Both the position numbers and the translations under genes were made by a program. Below are positions 42,495 through 51,579 of a DNA stretch of 64,000 bases, piece after piece. How positions within the stretch are numbered: position 1 is the stretch's first letter; the number at the start of each line of letters is the position of its first letter. The stretch is taken from the NCBI GenBank assembly GCA_016125585.1, contig WGLL01000006.1, forward strand, positions 62,001 to 126,000, given 5' to 3'. This stretch comes from Caulobacter sp. Lineage in GTDB: Bacteria; Pseudomonadota; Alphaproteobacteria; Caulobacterales; Caulobacteraceae. The notes under the pieces are model-generated. The model made no database searches. It saw only the letters and a program-made list of their open reading frames with translations, and was not told the DNA's origin.

Positions 42495-44705
42495 GCCGGA
42501 AACCGTCAGACCCTGGGCGTCAGAGAGTTCGCCAATGTCCCAGACCGTCTCGCCGATGGACTCAAGCTGTCTTGTTGTGTCGGCCACATCCGCCGCGCTG
42601 ACGGCGGCGAGCAGTCCGCCGGCGGTCTGCGGGTCGAACAGCAGAGGAAACCCGGGATCCTCCCTCACCGCCTCCGAAGCGGTAAGGCGGTCGGCCAGTT
42701 GCGAGGTCTCCGGAAAGATCGAACTGCGCACCCCGGCGGCGGCCAGATCCACCGCGCCCTCCGTCCAGGGGACGGCCGCGAGGCTGAGGCGGGCGCCCAC
42801 CCCTGAGGCGTCCAGCATGGCCTGCAGGTGACCGGCGAGGCCGAAGCCGGTGACGTCGGTCATGGCGTGGGCGACCTCGCGCAGCACCCGGCTCGCCGGA
42901 CCGCTGGAGCGGCTCATCCGGGTGAGGGCGGCGGCGACGGCTCGACCCGGCGCCAGACCGCGCATTTCCGCCGCCAGCACGGTTCCCACCCCGATCGGCC
43001 GGGTCAGCAGCAGGCGGTCGCCGGCCCGCGCGCCGTCGAGGCCGATGGCGGTCCGGCTTCCCAGCAGACCGGTCACCGTCAGCCCGACCGTCAGGTCGGC
43101 GCCGAGGCTTGTGTGGCCGCCGACCAGATCGGCGCCGGCCGCCGCCAGAGTCTCCTGCAGAGCCGCGAGAATCTCGCGGGCCGTGTCGGTCTGCTTTGCC
43201 GGCGCCATGGGCGGCAGGATCAGGCTGGCCAGCGCCGCCTGCGGATCGGCGCCCATGGCCCAGACATCGCCCAGGGCGTGGTTGGCGGCGATCTTCGCCA
43301 GCAGATAGGGGTCCAGGGTGAAGGCGCGGAAGTGGTCGGTGGTGATGACCTGGCGACCGGCGTCTCCCCAAGCCAGCACCGCCGCGTCGTCGCCGCGCCC
43401 GCGCAGCACGTCGGCCCGCGCCGGCGGCGGCAGACCTGACAGGGCCTCGCCCAGGACGGCCGGTCCGACCTTGGACCCGCAGCCGCCGCAGGGAGGCTGG
43501 TCCGCCTGCATTTCTGCTGCCCCGAGCGCCACGGGGCCGGGCGTCGGCGCGGGGGGCGCCATGGCGGGCGGATGGTTGAGCCGGTCCATGAAGGCCAGAT
43601 CGATGTGGTTCTTCCAGGCCCAGAGCCCCGGCGCCCTGAGGGTCAGGCCCCACTTCTCGGCCACGGCCGACTTGCCGCCGAGGCTGATCAGCTTGAGGTG
43701 ATCGCTTTGCGGCCGGAAGGCGCGCGGCGCGGCGCCGGACAGCACGGCCCGAAGATTCCCGTACAAGGCGGGACCCTGTCGCACGGCGTAGACGCCGGCC
43801 TTGGGCCGGGGACTGGCGTCCATATGGGCCGCATCGCCGACCGCGAAGACCTGGGGATGGCTGATGCTGCGCAGGCTGGCGTCGACCCGGATAAAACCGT
43901 CCTGCAGGGCCAGGCCGGTGTCGGCCAGCCAGGGCGCGGGGCGGGCGCCGGCCGCCGAGGCGACGAAGGCCGCCTCGATCCTGTCGCCGTTGGCCAGCCG
44001 GACGCCGCCCGGGTCGGCGCCGACCACGGACGAACCGGTTTCGATCCGCACCCCCAGGGCTGACAGGCTCCGCGTCAACGCCCGGCGCAGGGACCCCGGA
44101 CTGTGGGGCAAGAGATCCGCCCCCGCTTCGATCAGGCAGACCGCTGCCGCCGCGGGATCGGGGGCCAGGGCGCGCAGCCGCCAGGTCATGGCCATGGCCA
44201 GCTCCACCCCGCCGACCCCGCCGCCGATGACGGCCGCGGTTGGCGGACGGGCCCCTGCTTGCACCGAGGCGGCGAAGGTCTCCCAGGCGTCCGCGAAGCC
44301 GCCCAGGGGTTTGGCCGCCTGGATCCGGCCCCCGGGATCGACCGCCTCGGCCAGGCCGGAGGTGATGCCGATGTCGATGGAGGCGACGTCGAAGGCGATG
44401 TCCGGCCGTCCGGCGAGGATCGCGGCGCCGCGCGACGGGTCCAGATCGACAACACGGTCGAGCACCAGCCGCGCCCCGGCAAAGCGCGCCAGCCGGACCA
44501 GATCGATCTCCAGCGCCTCGCGGCGGTAGTGTCCGGCGACATAGCCCGGCAGCATGCCGGTGTAGGGCGCGACGGGGTCCGGATTGACCAGGGTCAGGCG
44601 AACGCCGGGCAGGGGGTTCATGCCCCACATGCGCAGCAGGATGGCGTGGGCATGACCGCCGCCGACGAGCAGCAGGTCGCGGGTGATCGGAGCGCTCGGG
44701 CCCAT
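42492..44705 (-). CDS. selD: Fusion of an FAD-dependent oxidoreductase with selenide, water dikinase (SelD)
   Basis: 737 residues from ATG 44705 (AAGG upstream; ATG 44774 is possible but the pyridine-nucleotide fold begins right after the chosen start). Residues 1-380 are an NDH-2-like oxidoreductase (GGGHAH at 15-20, the FAD-binding VFAVGDAAHMD-type site). Residues 400-737 are SelD: catalytic C406GGC409GSK412, in which Cys409 and Lys412 match Cys17 and Lys20 of the E. coli enzyme, then GDDAAVL, GGHTSLG and FDPQTAGGLL. SelD makes selenophosphate from selenide and ATP; the fused oxidoreductase may supply or protect selenide. A Cys replaces the Sec that some SelDs carry. Convergent with mnmH. 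Confidence 0.95.
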   Translation of the reverse strand: MGPSAPITRDLLLVGGGHAHAILLRMWGMNPLPGVRLTLVNPDPVAPYTGMLPGYVAGHYRREALEIDLVRLARFAGARLVLDRVVDLDPSRGAAILAGRPDIAFDVASIDIGITSGLAEAVDPGGRIQAAKPLGGFADAWETFAASVQAGARPPTAAVIGGGVGGVELAMAMTWRLRALAPDPAAAAVCLIEAGADLLPHSPGSLRRALTRSLSALGVRIETGSSVVGADPGGVRLANGDRIEAAFVASAAGARPAPWLADTGLALQDGFIRVDASLRSISHPQVFAVGDAAHMDASPRPKAGVYAVRQGPALYGNLRAVLSGAAPRAFRPQSDHLKLISLGGKSAVAEKWGLTLRAPGLWAWKNHIDLAFMDRLNHPPAMAPPAPTPGPVALGAAEMQADQPPCGGCGSKVGPAVLGEALSGLPPPARADVLRGRGDDAAVLAWGDAGRQVITTDHFRAFTLDPYLLAKIAANHALGDVWAMGADPQAALASLILPPMAPAKQTDTAREILAALQETLAAAGADLVGGHTSLGADLTVGLTVTGLLGSRTAIGLDGARAGDRLLLTRPIGVGTVLAAEMRGLAPGRAVAAALTRMSRSSGPASRVLREVAHAMTDVTGFGLAGHLQAMLDASGVGARLSLAAVPWTEGAVDLAAAGVRSSIFPETSQLADRLTASEAVREDPGFPLLFDPQTAGGLLAAVSAADVADTTRQLESIGETVWDIGELSDAQGLTVSG

Positions 44706-44806
44706 GGGTCGCCTTCTCGCCGGCCGGGCGTCGCGGGAAACGGTCGCCGCCGGAAGGGTCAGGAAAAGGCCCATCCCCGAAGATGCGTCAAGCCGGCGCG
44801 GCGCGA

Positions 44807-45376
44807 TCAGGCGGTCAGGTCGGTCGCCTGTTCGGGATGGCGCGGCGTACAGGCGCTGTAGAAGCGGGCGATCTCCAGCATGTCGCGGTCATAGTCGCCG
44901 CTGGGCATGATCGCCGGACCCAGACCGACCACTTTGCGGCGATAGTCCATCATGCCGCAGACCATCGGAACCTGCGCCTTCAGGGCGATCTGATAGAATC
45001 CGGTCTTCCATTTGCGGGCCCTGCCGCGCGTGCCCTCCGGGGCGATGGTCAGCATGAATTCCTCGCGGCGGGCGAACTCTTCCGCCATGGCGCTGACGAC
45101 GTCGTTGGCCCTGGTGCGATCAATCGGAATGCCGCCGAGATCGCGCATCGCCCGGGCGAACGGCCAGCGAAACAGCGAGGCCTTGCCCATGAAACTGAGA
45201 TTGAGGTTCAGGGCGTCGGCCCCGCCGAGGAAATAGACGAAGTCCCAGTTGCTGGTGTGCGGCGCGGCGATGATGACAAACCTGCGGGGCGAGGGCGCCG
45301 TGCCCTCGACCGTCCAGCCCTGAACCTTGAAGAAGGCGACCAGCCACCACCGGATCGTCCGCGCCAGCCAGCTCAT
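44807..45376 (-). CDS. 1-acyl-glycerol-phosphate acyltransferase-like (PlsC family)
   Basis: 189 residues from ATG 45376 with AGGGCGGA upstream. The acyltransferase block I HTSNWD has His40 and Asp45, and the phosphate-binding PEGTR is at 113-117. The protein is short and lacks an obvious large membrane region beyond the N-terminal WWLVAFF segment. Family members acylate lysophosphatidate or other lipids at the inner membrane; bacterial paralogues of this short type may act on ornithine or other lipids, so the substrate is uncertain. It follows selD upstream by 101 bases. Confidence 0.85.
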   Translation of the reverse strand: MSWLARTIRWWLVAFFKVQGWTVEGTAPSPRRFVIIAAPHTSNWDFVYFLGGADALNLNLSFMGKASLFRWPFARAMRDLGGIPIDRTRANDVVSAMAEEFARREEFMLTIAPEGTRGRARKWKTGFYQIALKAQVPMVCGMMDYRRKVVGLGPAIMPSGDYDRDMLEIARFYSACTPRHPEQATDLTA

Positions 45377-45490
45377 GTCGGTTCCGCCCTTGGCCGATCG
45401 GGCGCTCTGCTCCGGCGGAGCGGGCCTGATTCTGGCCGGCAATCTGGCAAAGGACGGCGCGCGACGCCACAGCCCCAGTTTGAGCGGGGG

Positions 45491-46549
45491 TCAGCCGCCG
45501 ACGACCGCGAAACCCAGCAGGCGGGCGTCGGGGGTGAGGTAGCCGGGACGCACCGGCTCCTGCCGGGAAAGATCGGTCGACAGATAGCGGGCGCTGTTGT
45601 CGCAGAGCACCGTGGCGACGGTGGTCCGGGGTCCGCGTTCGGCCAGCAGCTTCAACGCCGCCACGATGTTCCCGCCGCTGGAAATGCCGACTCCGAGACC
45701 AAGGTCGCGAGCCATGGCCTGGGCCATCAGAATGGCGTCGCCGTCATTCACCGCGATGACCGGCGCCAGTTCGTCCAGCTTGACGATGTCCGGAATGAAT
45801 TCGTCGGAAACACCCTGGATGCGGTGGCGACCGACCTTGTAGCCGGTTGACAGGGTTGGGGATTCGGCTGGTTCGACAGGATGGACGGCGGCGGTCAGGC
45901 CCGCCCTGGCGAACCGGCGGGCGACGCCCATCACCGTGCCGCCGGTGCCGACGCCAGCCACGAAGGCGTCCGGCCGGGCCCCTGCCAGGGCCATCTGGGT
46001 CAGCAACTCACGGCCTGTGCCCTGGTCGTGGGCCCTCCAGTTGTCGTCATTGTCGAACTGCCGCGACAGGAAGCCGCCGGTCGCCGCGGCGAAGGTCCGG
46101 GCCCGTTCCATGGAGCCGAGAAAGCCGCCCTCTGCGGCCGACACCAGCTTCAGTTCCGCGCCGTGGGCAGACAGCAGCGCCCGCCGCTCCTGGCTCATCC
46201 AGTCGGGCATGAAGATGGTCACCGGGTGGCCCATGGCGCGACCGATCGCGGCCAGGGCGATGCCGGCGTTGCCGCTGGTGGCCTCGACGATCCGCTGCCC
46301 CGGAACCAGCTCCCCCCGCTTGTAGGCGGCGCTCAGCACCCCCAGGGCCATCCGGTCCTTGATGCTGCCGGTCAGGTTGCGGAACTCGGCCTTGGCGTAG
46401 ATCGTGGCCGCCTCGCCGCGAAACTCCAGGCGAATGGCCAGCAGAGGGGTGTTGCCCACCAGACCCCGCAACCCCGGCCCGACGGGGTCGGCGCAGGGGG
46501 CGGGGGCGGCGCCGTGGGGAAGGATCGTGGACTGGGCGAGGGCGGACAT
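45491..46549 (-). CDS. PLP-dependent cysteine synthase-like enzyme
   Basis: 352 residues. The fold-type II PLP site has Lys64 in GSIKDRMA, TSGNAG at 91-96 and the phosphate-binding GTGGT at 201-205. Compared with CysK there is an N-terminal extension of about 25 residues and an unusual loop (QFDNDDNWRAHDQGTG). It may be an O-acetylserine sulfhydrylase or a cysteine desulfhydrase: the divergent neighbour is an Lrp regulator with an inverted repeat between them, the arrangement seen for cysteine-responsive catabolic genes. The sequence cannot distinguish synthesis from breakdown. Confidence 0.85.
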   Translation of the reverse strand: MSALAQSTILPHGAAPAPCADPVGPGLRGLVGNTPLLAIRLEFRGEAATIYAKAEFRNLTGSIKDRMALGVLSAAYKRGELVPGQRIVEATSGNAGIALAAIGRAMGHPVTIFMPDWMSQERRALLSAHGAELKLVSAAEGGFLGSMERARTFAAATGGFLSRQFDNDDNWRAHDQGTGRELLTQMALAGARPDAFVAGVGTGGTVMGVARRFARAGLTAAVHPVEPAESPTLSTGYKVGRHRIQGVSDEFIPDIVKLDELAPVIAVNDGDAILMAQAMARDLGLGVGISSGGNIVAALKLLAERGPRTTVATVLCDNSARYLSTDLSRQEPVRPGYLTPDARLLGFAVVGG

Positions 46550-46630
46550 CGGCGACTCCGGTTGCGACGCCCCAGTGTCCTCTGGACAGCCGATGGAGAT
46601 GTTCCAAGTTTGTCTGTCTGAGCGTAACTA

Positions 46631-46649
46631 TGGAGAACGAAATTCTCCA
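46631..46649. promoter_or_regulatory. Inverted repeat between the cysteine synthase-like and Lrp genes
   Basis: TGGAGAA (46631-46637) is mirrored exactly by TTCTCCA (46643-46649) with CGAAA between. It lies 82 bases before the cysteine synthase-like start and 63 bases before the Lrp start, in a region that is AT-rich for this genome. A binding site for the Lrp protein controlling both divergent genes is the natural reading. Confidence 0.65.
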
Positions 46650-46711
46650 GATATGGTCATTAAGAGAAGAAAGCAGTATCCGGATCCCTTGCCACGAGAG
46701 GGGCCTCCCGT

Positions 46712-47176
46712 TTGACCGACTTCGCCCTCGACGCCATCGACCGCCGCATTCTGCGCGAGCTCCAGGTTGACGCCAGCCTGCCCATCGCCGAGCTGGCGGA
46801 GCGCGCCGGCCTGACCCAGACGCCCTGCTGGAAGCGGGTGAAGCGCCTGACCGAGGCCGGAGTCATCGAGCGAAGGGTGGCGTTGCTGGATCGGGACCAG
46901 CTGGATCTTGGCCTGGTCGTCTTTGTCCAGGTGCGGGCCGGCCGCCACGACGAGGCCTGGCTCAGCCAGTTTGCGCGGGGCGTCGCGGCCCTGCCCGAGG
47001 TGGTGGAATTCTACCGGATGAGCGGCGAGATCGACTATCTGCTGAAGGTCATCGTCCGGGACATCGCCGCCTATGACCGCTTCTACAAGCGGCTCATCGC
47101 GGTCGGTTCGATGGGGGACGTCAGCTCCTCCTTCGCCATGGAACAGATCAAGTTCACCACCGCCCTGCCGCTCTAG
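46712..47176 (+). CDS. Lrp/AsnC family transcriptional regulator
   Basis: 154 residues from TTG 46712, which gives the standard Lrp N-terminus DAIDRRILRELQVDASLP. The helix-turn-helix (IAELAERAGLTQTPCWKRVK) is followed by a RAM ligand domain (EVVEFYRMSGEIDYLLKVIV). Proteins of this subgroup respond to amino acids such as cysteine and act on adjacent genes. It is divergent from the cysteine synthase-like gene, with a perfect inverted repeat between them. Confidence 0.9.
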   Translation: MTDFALDAIDRRILRELQVDASLPIAELAERAGLTQTPCWKRVKRLTEAGVIERRVALLDRDQLDLGLVVFVQVRAGRHDEAWLSQFARGVAALPEVVEFYRMSGEIDYLLKVIVRDIAAYDRFYKRLIAVGSMGDVSSSFAMEQIKFTTALPL

Positions 47177-47263
47177 CCTGACGGGCCCGGCCTTGCCCGG
47201 GGCGGGGCGGCCATGCTGTAAGACCCCCTCACCCTTATTGCCGCTGAACGCCGGAGGTTGCCC

Positions 47264-48166
47264 GTGGCCCGAGCGCTTGCCCTGATTCCTGTCGCCCTTG
47301 TCGTTCTGGTCTTGACGGCGGGAGAGGCCCTGGCGGCGCCGATCCCTCAGCCGGTCGAGGCGATGATCGATGCGGCGGCGAGCGATCCGGCCAAGCTGAA
47401 GGTCGTCAGCGACATCGCCAAACAGACCAACCCGGACTCGGTCGCCGAGATCGACGCCAAGCTGGCCGGCCTGAGGGCCGAGGCCGAGGCGCGGCGGGTC
47501 GCCAAACTGTCCAATCAGGGCCTGCTTGAGGGCTGGTCCGGTCAGGGTCAGGCCGGCGGCTTTATCGCCTCGGGCAACACCGAGGAAACCGGTCTGGTGC
47601 TGGGGATGAACCTGAAGAAGGAGAGCCTGACCTGGCGCCATCGGTTCAACGCCCTGGTCGACTACAAGACCAGCAACAGCGTGCAGACGCGGGAGCGCTA
47701 CCTTGTCGGCTATGAGGGCGACTACAAGATCAACGACCGGCTCTATGCCAATCTGCTGCTCAGCTGGGAGAAGGATCCCTTCGCCGGGTTCGAGCATCGC
47801 TTCAGCGAGTCGGTCGGCCTGGGCTACAGCCTGATCAAGACGCCGACGATGAAGCTCGATGTCGACGCTGGTCTGGCCGCCCGCCAGACCCGCCTGGTAA
47901 TCGGCGGCGATGAGACCAGCTATGGCGGTCGCGCCGGCGCGCGCTACGAGTGGAAGCTGACCCCGACGACGATCTTCAGCGAGGTCGCCTCGGGATACTT
48001 TGACGATTCCGGCAACACCCTGGAATCGACCACGGCCATCACGACGAAGCTTTCTGGCGCCCTGTCCGGCCGAGCCTCCTTCAATGTGCGCTACGAGTCG
48101 GACCCGCCGCCGGCCCGGGAAACGACCGACACCACCACGCGGTTCTCGCTGGTCTACAGTTTTTGA
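47264..48166 (+). CDS. DUF481 (YdiY-like) outer-membrane beta-barrel protein
   Basis: 300 residues from GTG 47264; GGAGG ends six bases before it, which decides against the TTG two codons upstream. Signal peptide (MARALALIPVALVVLVLTAG) and a charged helical N-terminal region (about 45-85) lead into the DUF481 barrel domain: GGFIASGNTEETGLVLGMNL, YLVGYEGDYKINDRLYA, and a C-terminal FSLVYSF ending in Phe, as in outer-membrane proteins. Function of the family is unknown; salt-induced members are known. Confidence 0.88.
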   Translation: MARALALIPVALVVLVLTAGEALAAPIPQPVEAMIDAAASDPAKLKVVSDIAKQTNPDSVAEIDAKLAGLRAEAEARRVAKLSNQGLLEGWSGQGQAGGFIASGNTEETGLVLGMNLKKESLTWRHRFNALVDYKTSNSVQTRERYLVGYEGDYKINDRLYANLLLSWEKDPFAGFEHRFSESVGLGYSLIKTPTMKLDVDAGLAARQTRLVIGGDETSYGGRAGARYEWKLTPTTIFSEVASGYFDDSGNTLESTTAITTKLSGALSGRASFNVRYESDPPPARETTDTTTRFSLVYSF

Positions 48167-48239
48167 AGACCCTCCTTACGGCTCCTTAAGTCGCCGGCGC
48201 CATGCTCCGCCCGCGTCCGCGAGCAGAAGGCCGGAGACG

Positions 48240-49049
48240 ATGAACATTACCAGCAGCGCCGCCCCCGCGACGCGCCAGACCTATGCCCAGCTGATGCAGG
48301 CCCGCGAGGCCGCCAGCCAGGCCGCCGCCACGCGCAAGGCGAAGATCGCCGAAGAGACCGGCAAGACCCTGTCCAGCGCCAGCTTTTCCGGACCCGAGCA
48401 TCAGAAGGCCCAGGCCAAGGCCAAGCTTCAGCAGATCATCGAGTGGCTGAAGATCGTCAAGAAGCTCTACGCCAACGACCCCAAGGGCATGGCCAAGGCC
48501 CTCGCCCAGGTGTTCAAGGACCTGAAGGCGGCGGTGAAGGCTTACCGGGACGCTGGCGGCAAGGAGATGAGTCTGAGCGGCGCCGCGACGGCGCCGCCCC
48601 CGGTCGCCGCCGGCCAGGAAAACAAGGAGGCCGCCGAGGCCCCGGACGCGCCAGACGCTGTTGAAGGGGCCGTTGAAGGGGCCGAGCCGACCCCGTCCGG
48701 GGAAGAGACCGGGGCGGACGCGGACGATGCGTCGACCGACCCGGAAAAGACCGCCGCGGCGGGCGGCGCCTCGATCTATGAGGCGGTGGCCCGCGAGGTG
48801 CGCAAGTCGGTGGGCGAGGACGGCCTGGACTTCCTCAAGTTCGTGCGCGGGCTGACCCAGGACCTGACCGACCTGCTGGCGACCGCGCGGGGCCAGGCGA
48901 CGATCCGCAAGAAGGACAAGGCGACCGACAAGGCCTTCGAGGAGGCGGACAAGGCGCTCAAGAGCCTCAATGAGGAGATGACCGGGATGGAGCGGGACAT
49001 TCGCCAGGCCGCGCCGGAGGCCGGGATGCGGCTGTCGCTCGCCGCCTGA
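48240..49049 (+). CDS. Charged helical protein of unknown function
   Basis: 269 residues from ATG 48240 with GGAG six bases upstream. No signal peptide. Two helical, Lys/Ala-rich segments (about 15-108 and 185-265; coiled-coil-like) are joined by a Pro/Glu/Ala-rich acidic linker in which a 12-base unit is tandemly repeated (48660-48671 and 48672-48683, giving VEGAVEGA). The first residues are NITSSAAPATRQTYAQL. Similar two-part proteins of this order are annotated as hypothetical. It lies 73 bases downstream of the DUF481 gene and 6 bases from the convergent MFS gene. Confidence 0.6.
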   Translation: MNITSSAAPATRQTYAQLMQAREAASQAAATRKAKIAEETGKTLSSASFSGPEHQKAQAKAKLQQIIEWLKIVKKLYANDPKGMAKALAQVFKDLKAAVKAYRDAGGKEMSLSGAATAPPPVAAGQENKEAAEAPDAPDAVEGAVEGAEPTPSGEETGADADDASTDPEKTAAAGGASIYEAVAREVRKSVGEDGLDFLKFVRGLTQDLTDLLATARGQATIRKKDKATDKAFEEADKALKSLNEEMTGMERDIRQAAPEAGMRLSLAA

Positions 49050-49055
49050 CGGGCG

Positions 49056-50381
49056 TCAGACCGGCGTCTGCCGGCCGCGCGGGTCTCTCACCACCACGAT
49101 CAACAGGATCAGCGCCGAGGCCAGAAGCCCCAGTGAGGCGCCGAAGACGACGCTGTAGCCCATCAGGTCGGCCACGGCGCCCCCAAGCAGGGGTCCGAGG
49201 GTGGCGGTGATCCCCTCGGCGGTGGCCGAGATGGCGATGCGCATGGCCAGGTCGTCGCGGTGGCCGAACTCCAGGATCATGGTTTGGGAGGCCATCATGT
49301 AGCCGGCCTGGGCCGCGCCGAGACCAAAGAAGGCCAGGAAGACGGCGACCGGCTGGTTGAGGGTCATCAGCATGACGGTGGAGGCGATCCAGGCGCCGAT
49401 CGACAGCATCAGCACCAGCCGGAACCCGGTCCGGTCGCCCAGATAGCCCCAGACGATGTTGGACACGGTGTCCGCCCCGAGGAAGGCCAGCGACAACAGG
49501 CCCAGCACCGCCCCGTCGACATGCATCCGCTCGGCGACGAACAGGATGTAGAAGGGCGTGGCGATCCGGGCCGAGGCGGCGAACATCTGCACCAGCAGGA
49601 ACCAGCCATAGGCGTGATCGGCCGAGATCAGCGCCGGGAGGTCCTTGATCCGGTCGCGCAGCTTCGACGGCGTGCGCATGGTCGGCGGCTCGGGTTCGCG
49701 GATCTGGTGCTGCAGGAACCACAGGCCGGCGCTGGTCAGGATGAAGGCCAGGACGAAGGTGGTGGAATAGCCGTTGCCCAGCACATTGGCGCCGATCAGA
49801 TACTTGCCCGAGCCATAGGCCAGCAGAGCGGCGATCAGACCGCCGACGGCGTTGCGCCAGGCCTGCAATCGCCCCCGCAGACGCACGGGAATGACCTTGG
49901 CCATCAGCATCGAGAAGGCCACCCGCTGGGCGCCCATGAAGACGCCGAACAGGAAGATGAACATCAGCAGGGTGACGACCAGCGCCCGGTCCTTCAGGAA
50001 CCAGCCGGCCAGGGCCATGCCGAGGATGGCCATCCGGGCCAGACTGCCCAGCAGCACCGCCGCCGGCATCACCTTGGAGCGGTGCTCGATGCTGGAGCCG
50101 GCCAGCAGCGGCGAGATGATTCCGCCGACCTGTTGCAGCGCCAGCCCCAGGCCGACCACGGTGTTGGAGCCCGAGACCAGATGCAGATAGGCGGGCAGGA
50201 AGGTCGGGGCGTTGATCAGCCGAAAGCCGGTCATGCCCAGCATGCCGTGGACGAAGTTGCCCACATAGTTGCTGCGCAGGTTGTCCCAGATGAAGCGCTC
50301 GTAGGCGGCCTCGCGGCCCTCGGCTCCTTCTATCGGCGCGCCTTCCGGCGCCTCGACCTTCCCTTCACCGGGCTCACTCAT
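49056..50381 (-). CDS. MFS transporter at the end of the acyl-CoA operon
   Basis: 441 residues with an acidic 40-residue N-terminal tail and about 12 hydrophobic segments. Loop motifs such as VAFSMLMAKVIPVRLRGRLQ and WGYLGDRTGFR fit the major facilitator superfamily, but no subfamily is obvious. It follows the acyl-CoA dehydrogenase gene by 49 bases in the same direction, so it may import the substrate or export a product of that catabolic operon. Confidence 0.82.
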   Translation of the reverse strand: MSEPGEGKVEAPEGAPIEGAEGREAAYERFIWDNLRSNYVGNFVHGMLGMTGFRLINAPTFLPAYLHLVSGSNTVVGLGLALQQVGGIISPLLAGSSIEHRSKVMPAAVLLGSLARMAILGMALAGWFLKDRALVVTLLMFIFLFGVFMGAQRVAFSMLMAKVIPVRLRGRLQAWRNAVGGLIAALLAYGSGKYLIGANVLGNGYSTTFVLAFILTSAGLWFLQHQIREPEPPTMRTPSKLRDRIKDLPALISADHAYGWFLLVQMFAASARIATPFYILFVAERMHVDGAVLGLLSLAFLGADTVSNIVWGYLGDRTGFRLVLMLSIGAWIASTVMLMTLNQPVAVFLAFFGLGAAQAGYMMASQTMILEFGHRDDLAMRIAISATAEGITATLGPLLGGAVADLMGYSVVFGASLGLLASALILLIVVVRDPRGRQTPV

Positions 50382-50430
50382 CGTCTATTACAGACGCCAA
50401 CATCACGCTTCTTCTCACACCGGATCGCCC

Positions 50431-51567
50431 TCAATAGCCCTGCATCCGACCCCAGCGGTCGCGATGCCAGGCCGTGGTTCCAAACAGCGCTTCCAGCGCC
50501 CGCGCCCGTTTCAGGTAGAGGCCGGCGTCGTGGGCGTCGGTCATGCCGATGCCGCCGTGCATCTGCACCATCTCGCGCGACACCAGATTGAGGGTGTCGC
50601 CGGCCACCGCCTTGGCCAGGGCCGCCTGCTGCGGCAGATCGTCGGCGTTCTGATCGATGGCGGACAGGGCCGCCTCGACACAGGAGCGGGTCAACTCCAG
50701 TTCGCTGAACATCTTCGCGGCCCGGTGTTGCAGCGCCTGGAAGCTGCCGATGGTCTGGCCGAACTGCACCCGGGTCTTGAGGTAGTCCAGGGTGGTCTCG
50801 AAGGCCTGCACCGCCATGCCCAGCATCTCCGCCGAGAGGGCGATACGGGCGATATCGAGGGTGCGCTCCAGCAGATCGCCGCCCCCGTCAGCCGCGCCCA
50901 GCACGGCGTCCTTGCCGACTGTGACCCCGTCGAAGGTCAGCGCCGCATAGTCGCGGCTGTCGGCGGTGTGGCGCGGCGCCCGGCTCAGGCCGGCGGCGTC
51001 GGCCGGAACCAGGAACAGGGTGATCCCCGCCATCTCGCCCGGCGCGCCCGACGTGCGGGCCGCGACCAGGTAGAGGCCGGCGGCCATGCCCTCGGCGACG
51101 AAGACCTTCTCGCCCGTCAGCCGGTAGCCGTCGCCGGCCGCCTCGGCCTTCAGGGCAGTGCGGGCCGGGTCGTGGCGGGAGGTTTCGTCCACCGCCAGGG
51201 CGGCGATGGTCTCGCCGGAGGCCAGGGCTGGCAGCCCGGTCGACTTCTGCGCCTCGGTTCCGGCCGTGGCGATGGCGCTGGCCACCGCCATGGCGGAGAC
51301 CGCCAGGGGGGAGGCGGCCAGGGTGCGACCCAGCTCCTCCAGCACCAGGCCCAGGCTGAGATAGCCGAACTCCGAGCCGCCATGGGCTTCCGGGATCACC
51401 ACACCGGCCCAGCCCATCTCCGCCATCTCGCGGAAGGCCTCCGGGGCATAGCCCAAGAGGTTGCCGGAATCCCGCGCCTTGCGCAGCGCCGCGACCGGCG
51501 CCTTTTCCTGCACCCAGGCCTTGGCGGCGTCGCGCAGCATTGTCTGTTCTTCGGTCAAAACGGCCAT
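50431..51567 (-). CDS. Acyl-CoA dehydrogenase, smaller partner subunit
   Basis: 378 residues. Recognisable features: IPEAHGGSEFGYLSL, the beta-domain VDETSRHDPA, RVQFGQTIGSFQALQHRAA in the FAD/helix region, and MVQMHGGIGMTDAHDAGLYL near the end. It lacks a clear C-terminal catalytic Glu segment. It follows by 12 bases another acyl-CoA dehydrogenase gene of a different type. In actinobacterial and proteobacterial steroid side-chain degradation such adjacent unlike genes encode one alpha2beta2 enzyme; a heteromer is likely here. Confidence 0.88.
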   Translation of the reverse strand: MAVLTEEQTMLRDAAKAWVQEKAPVAALRKARDSGNLLGYAPEAFREMAEMGWAGVVIPEAHGGSEFGYLSLGLVLEELGRTLAASPLAVSAMAVASAIATAGTEAQKSTGLPALASGETIAALAVDETSRHDPARTALKAEAAGDGYRLTGEKVFVAEGMAAGLYLVAARTSGAPGEMAGITLFLVPADAAGLSRAPRHTADSRDYAALTFDGVTVGKDAVLGAADGGGDLLERTLDIARIALSAEMLGMAVQAFETTLDYLKTRVQFGQTIGSFQALQHRAAKMFSELELTRSCVEAALSAIDQNADDLPQQAALAKAVAGDTLNLVSREMVQMHGGIGMTDAHDAGLYLKRARALEALFGTTAWHRDRWGRMQGY

Positions 51568-51579
51568 GTCGCGCGCTCC

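Noticed and set aside
43479-43490. Possible selenocysteine codon in SelD
   Set aside because: The active-site codons are TGC (Cys), not TGA, so no recoding is needed.
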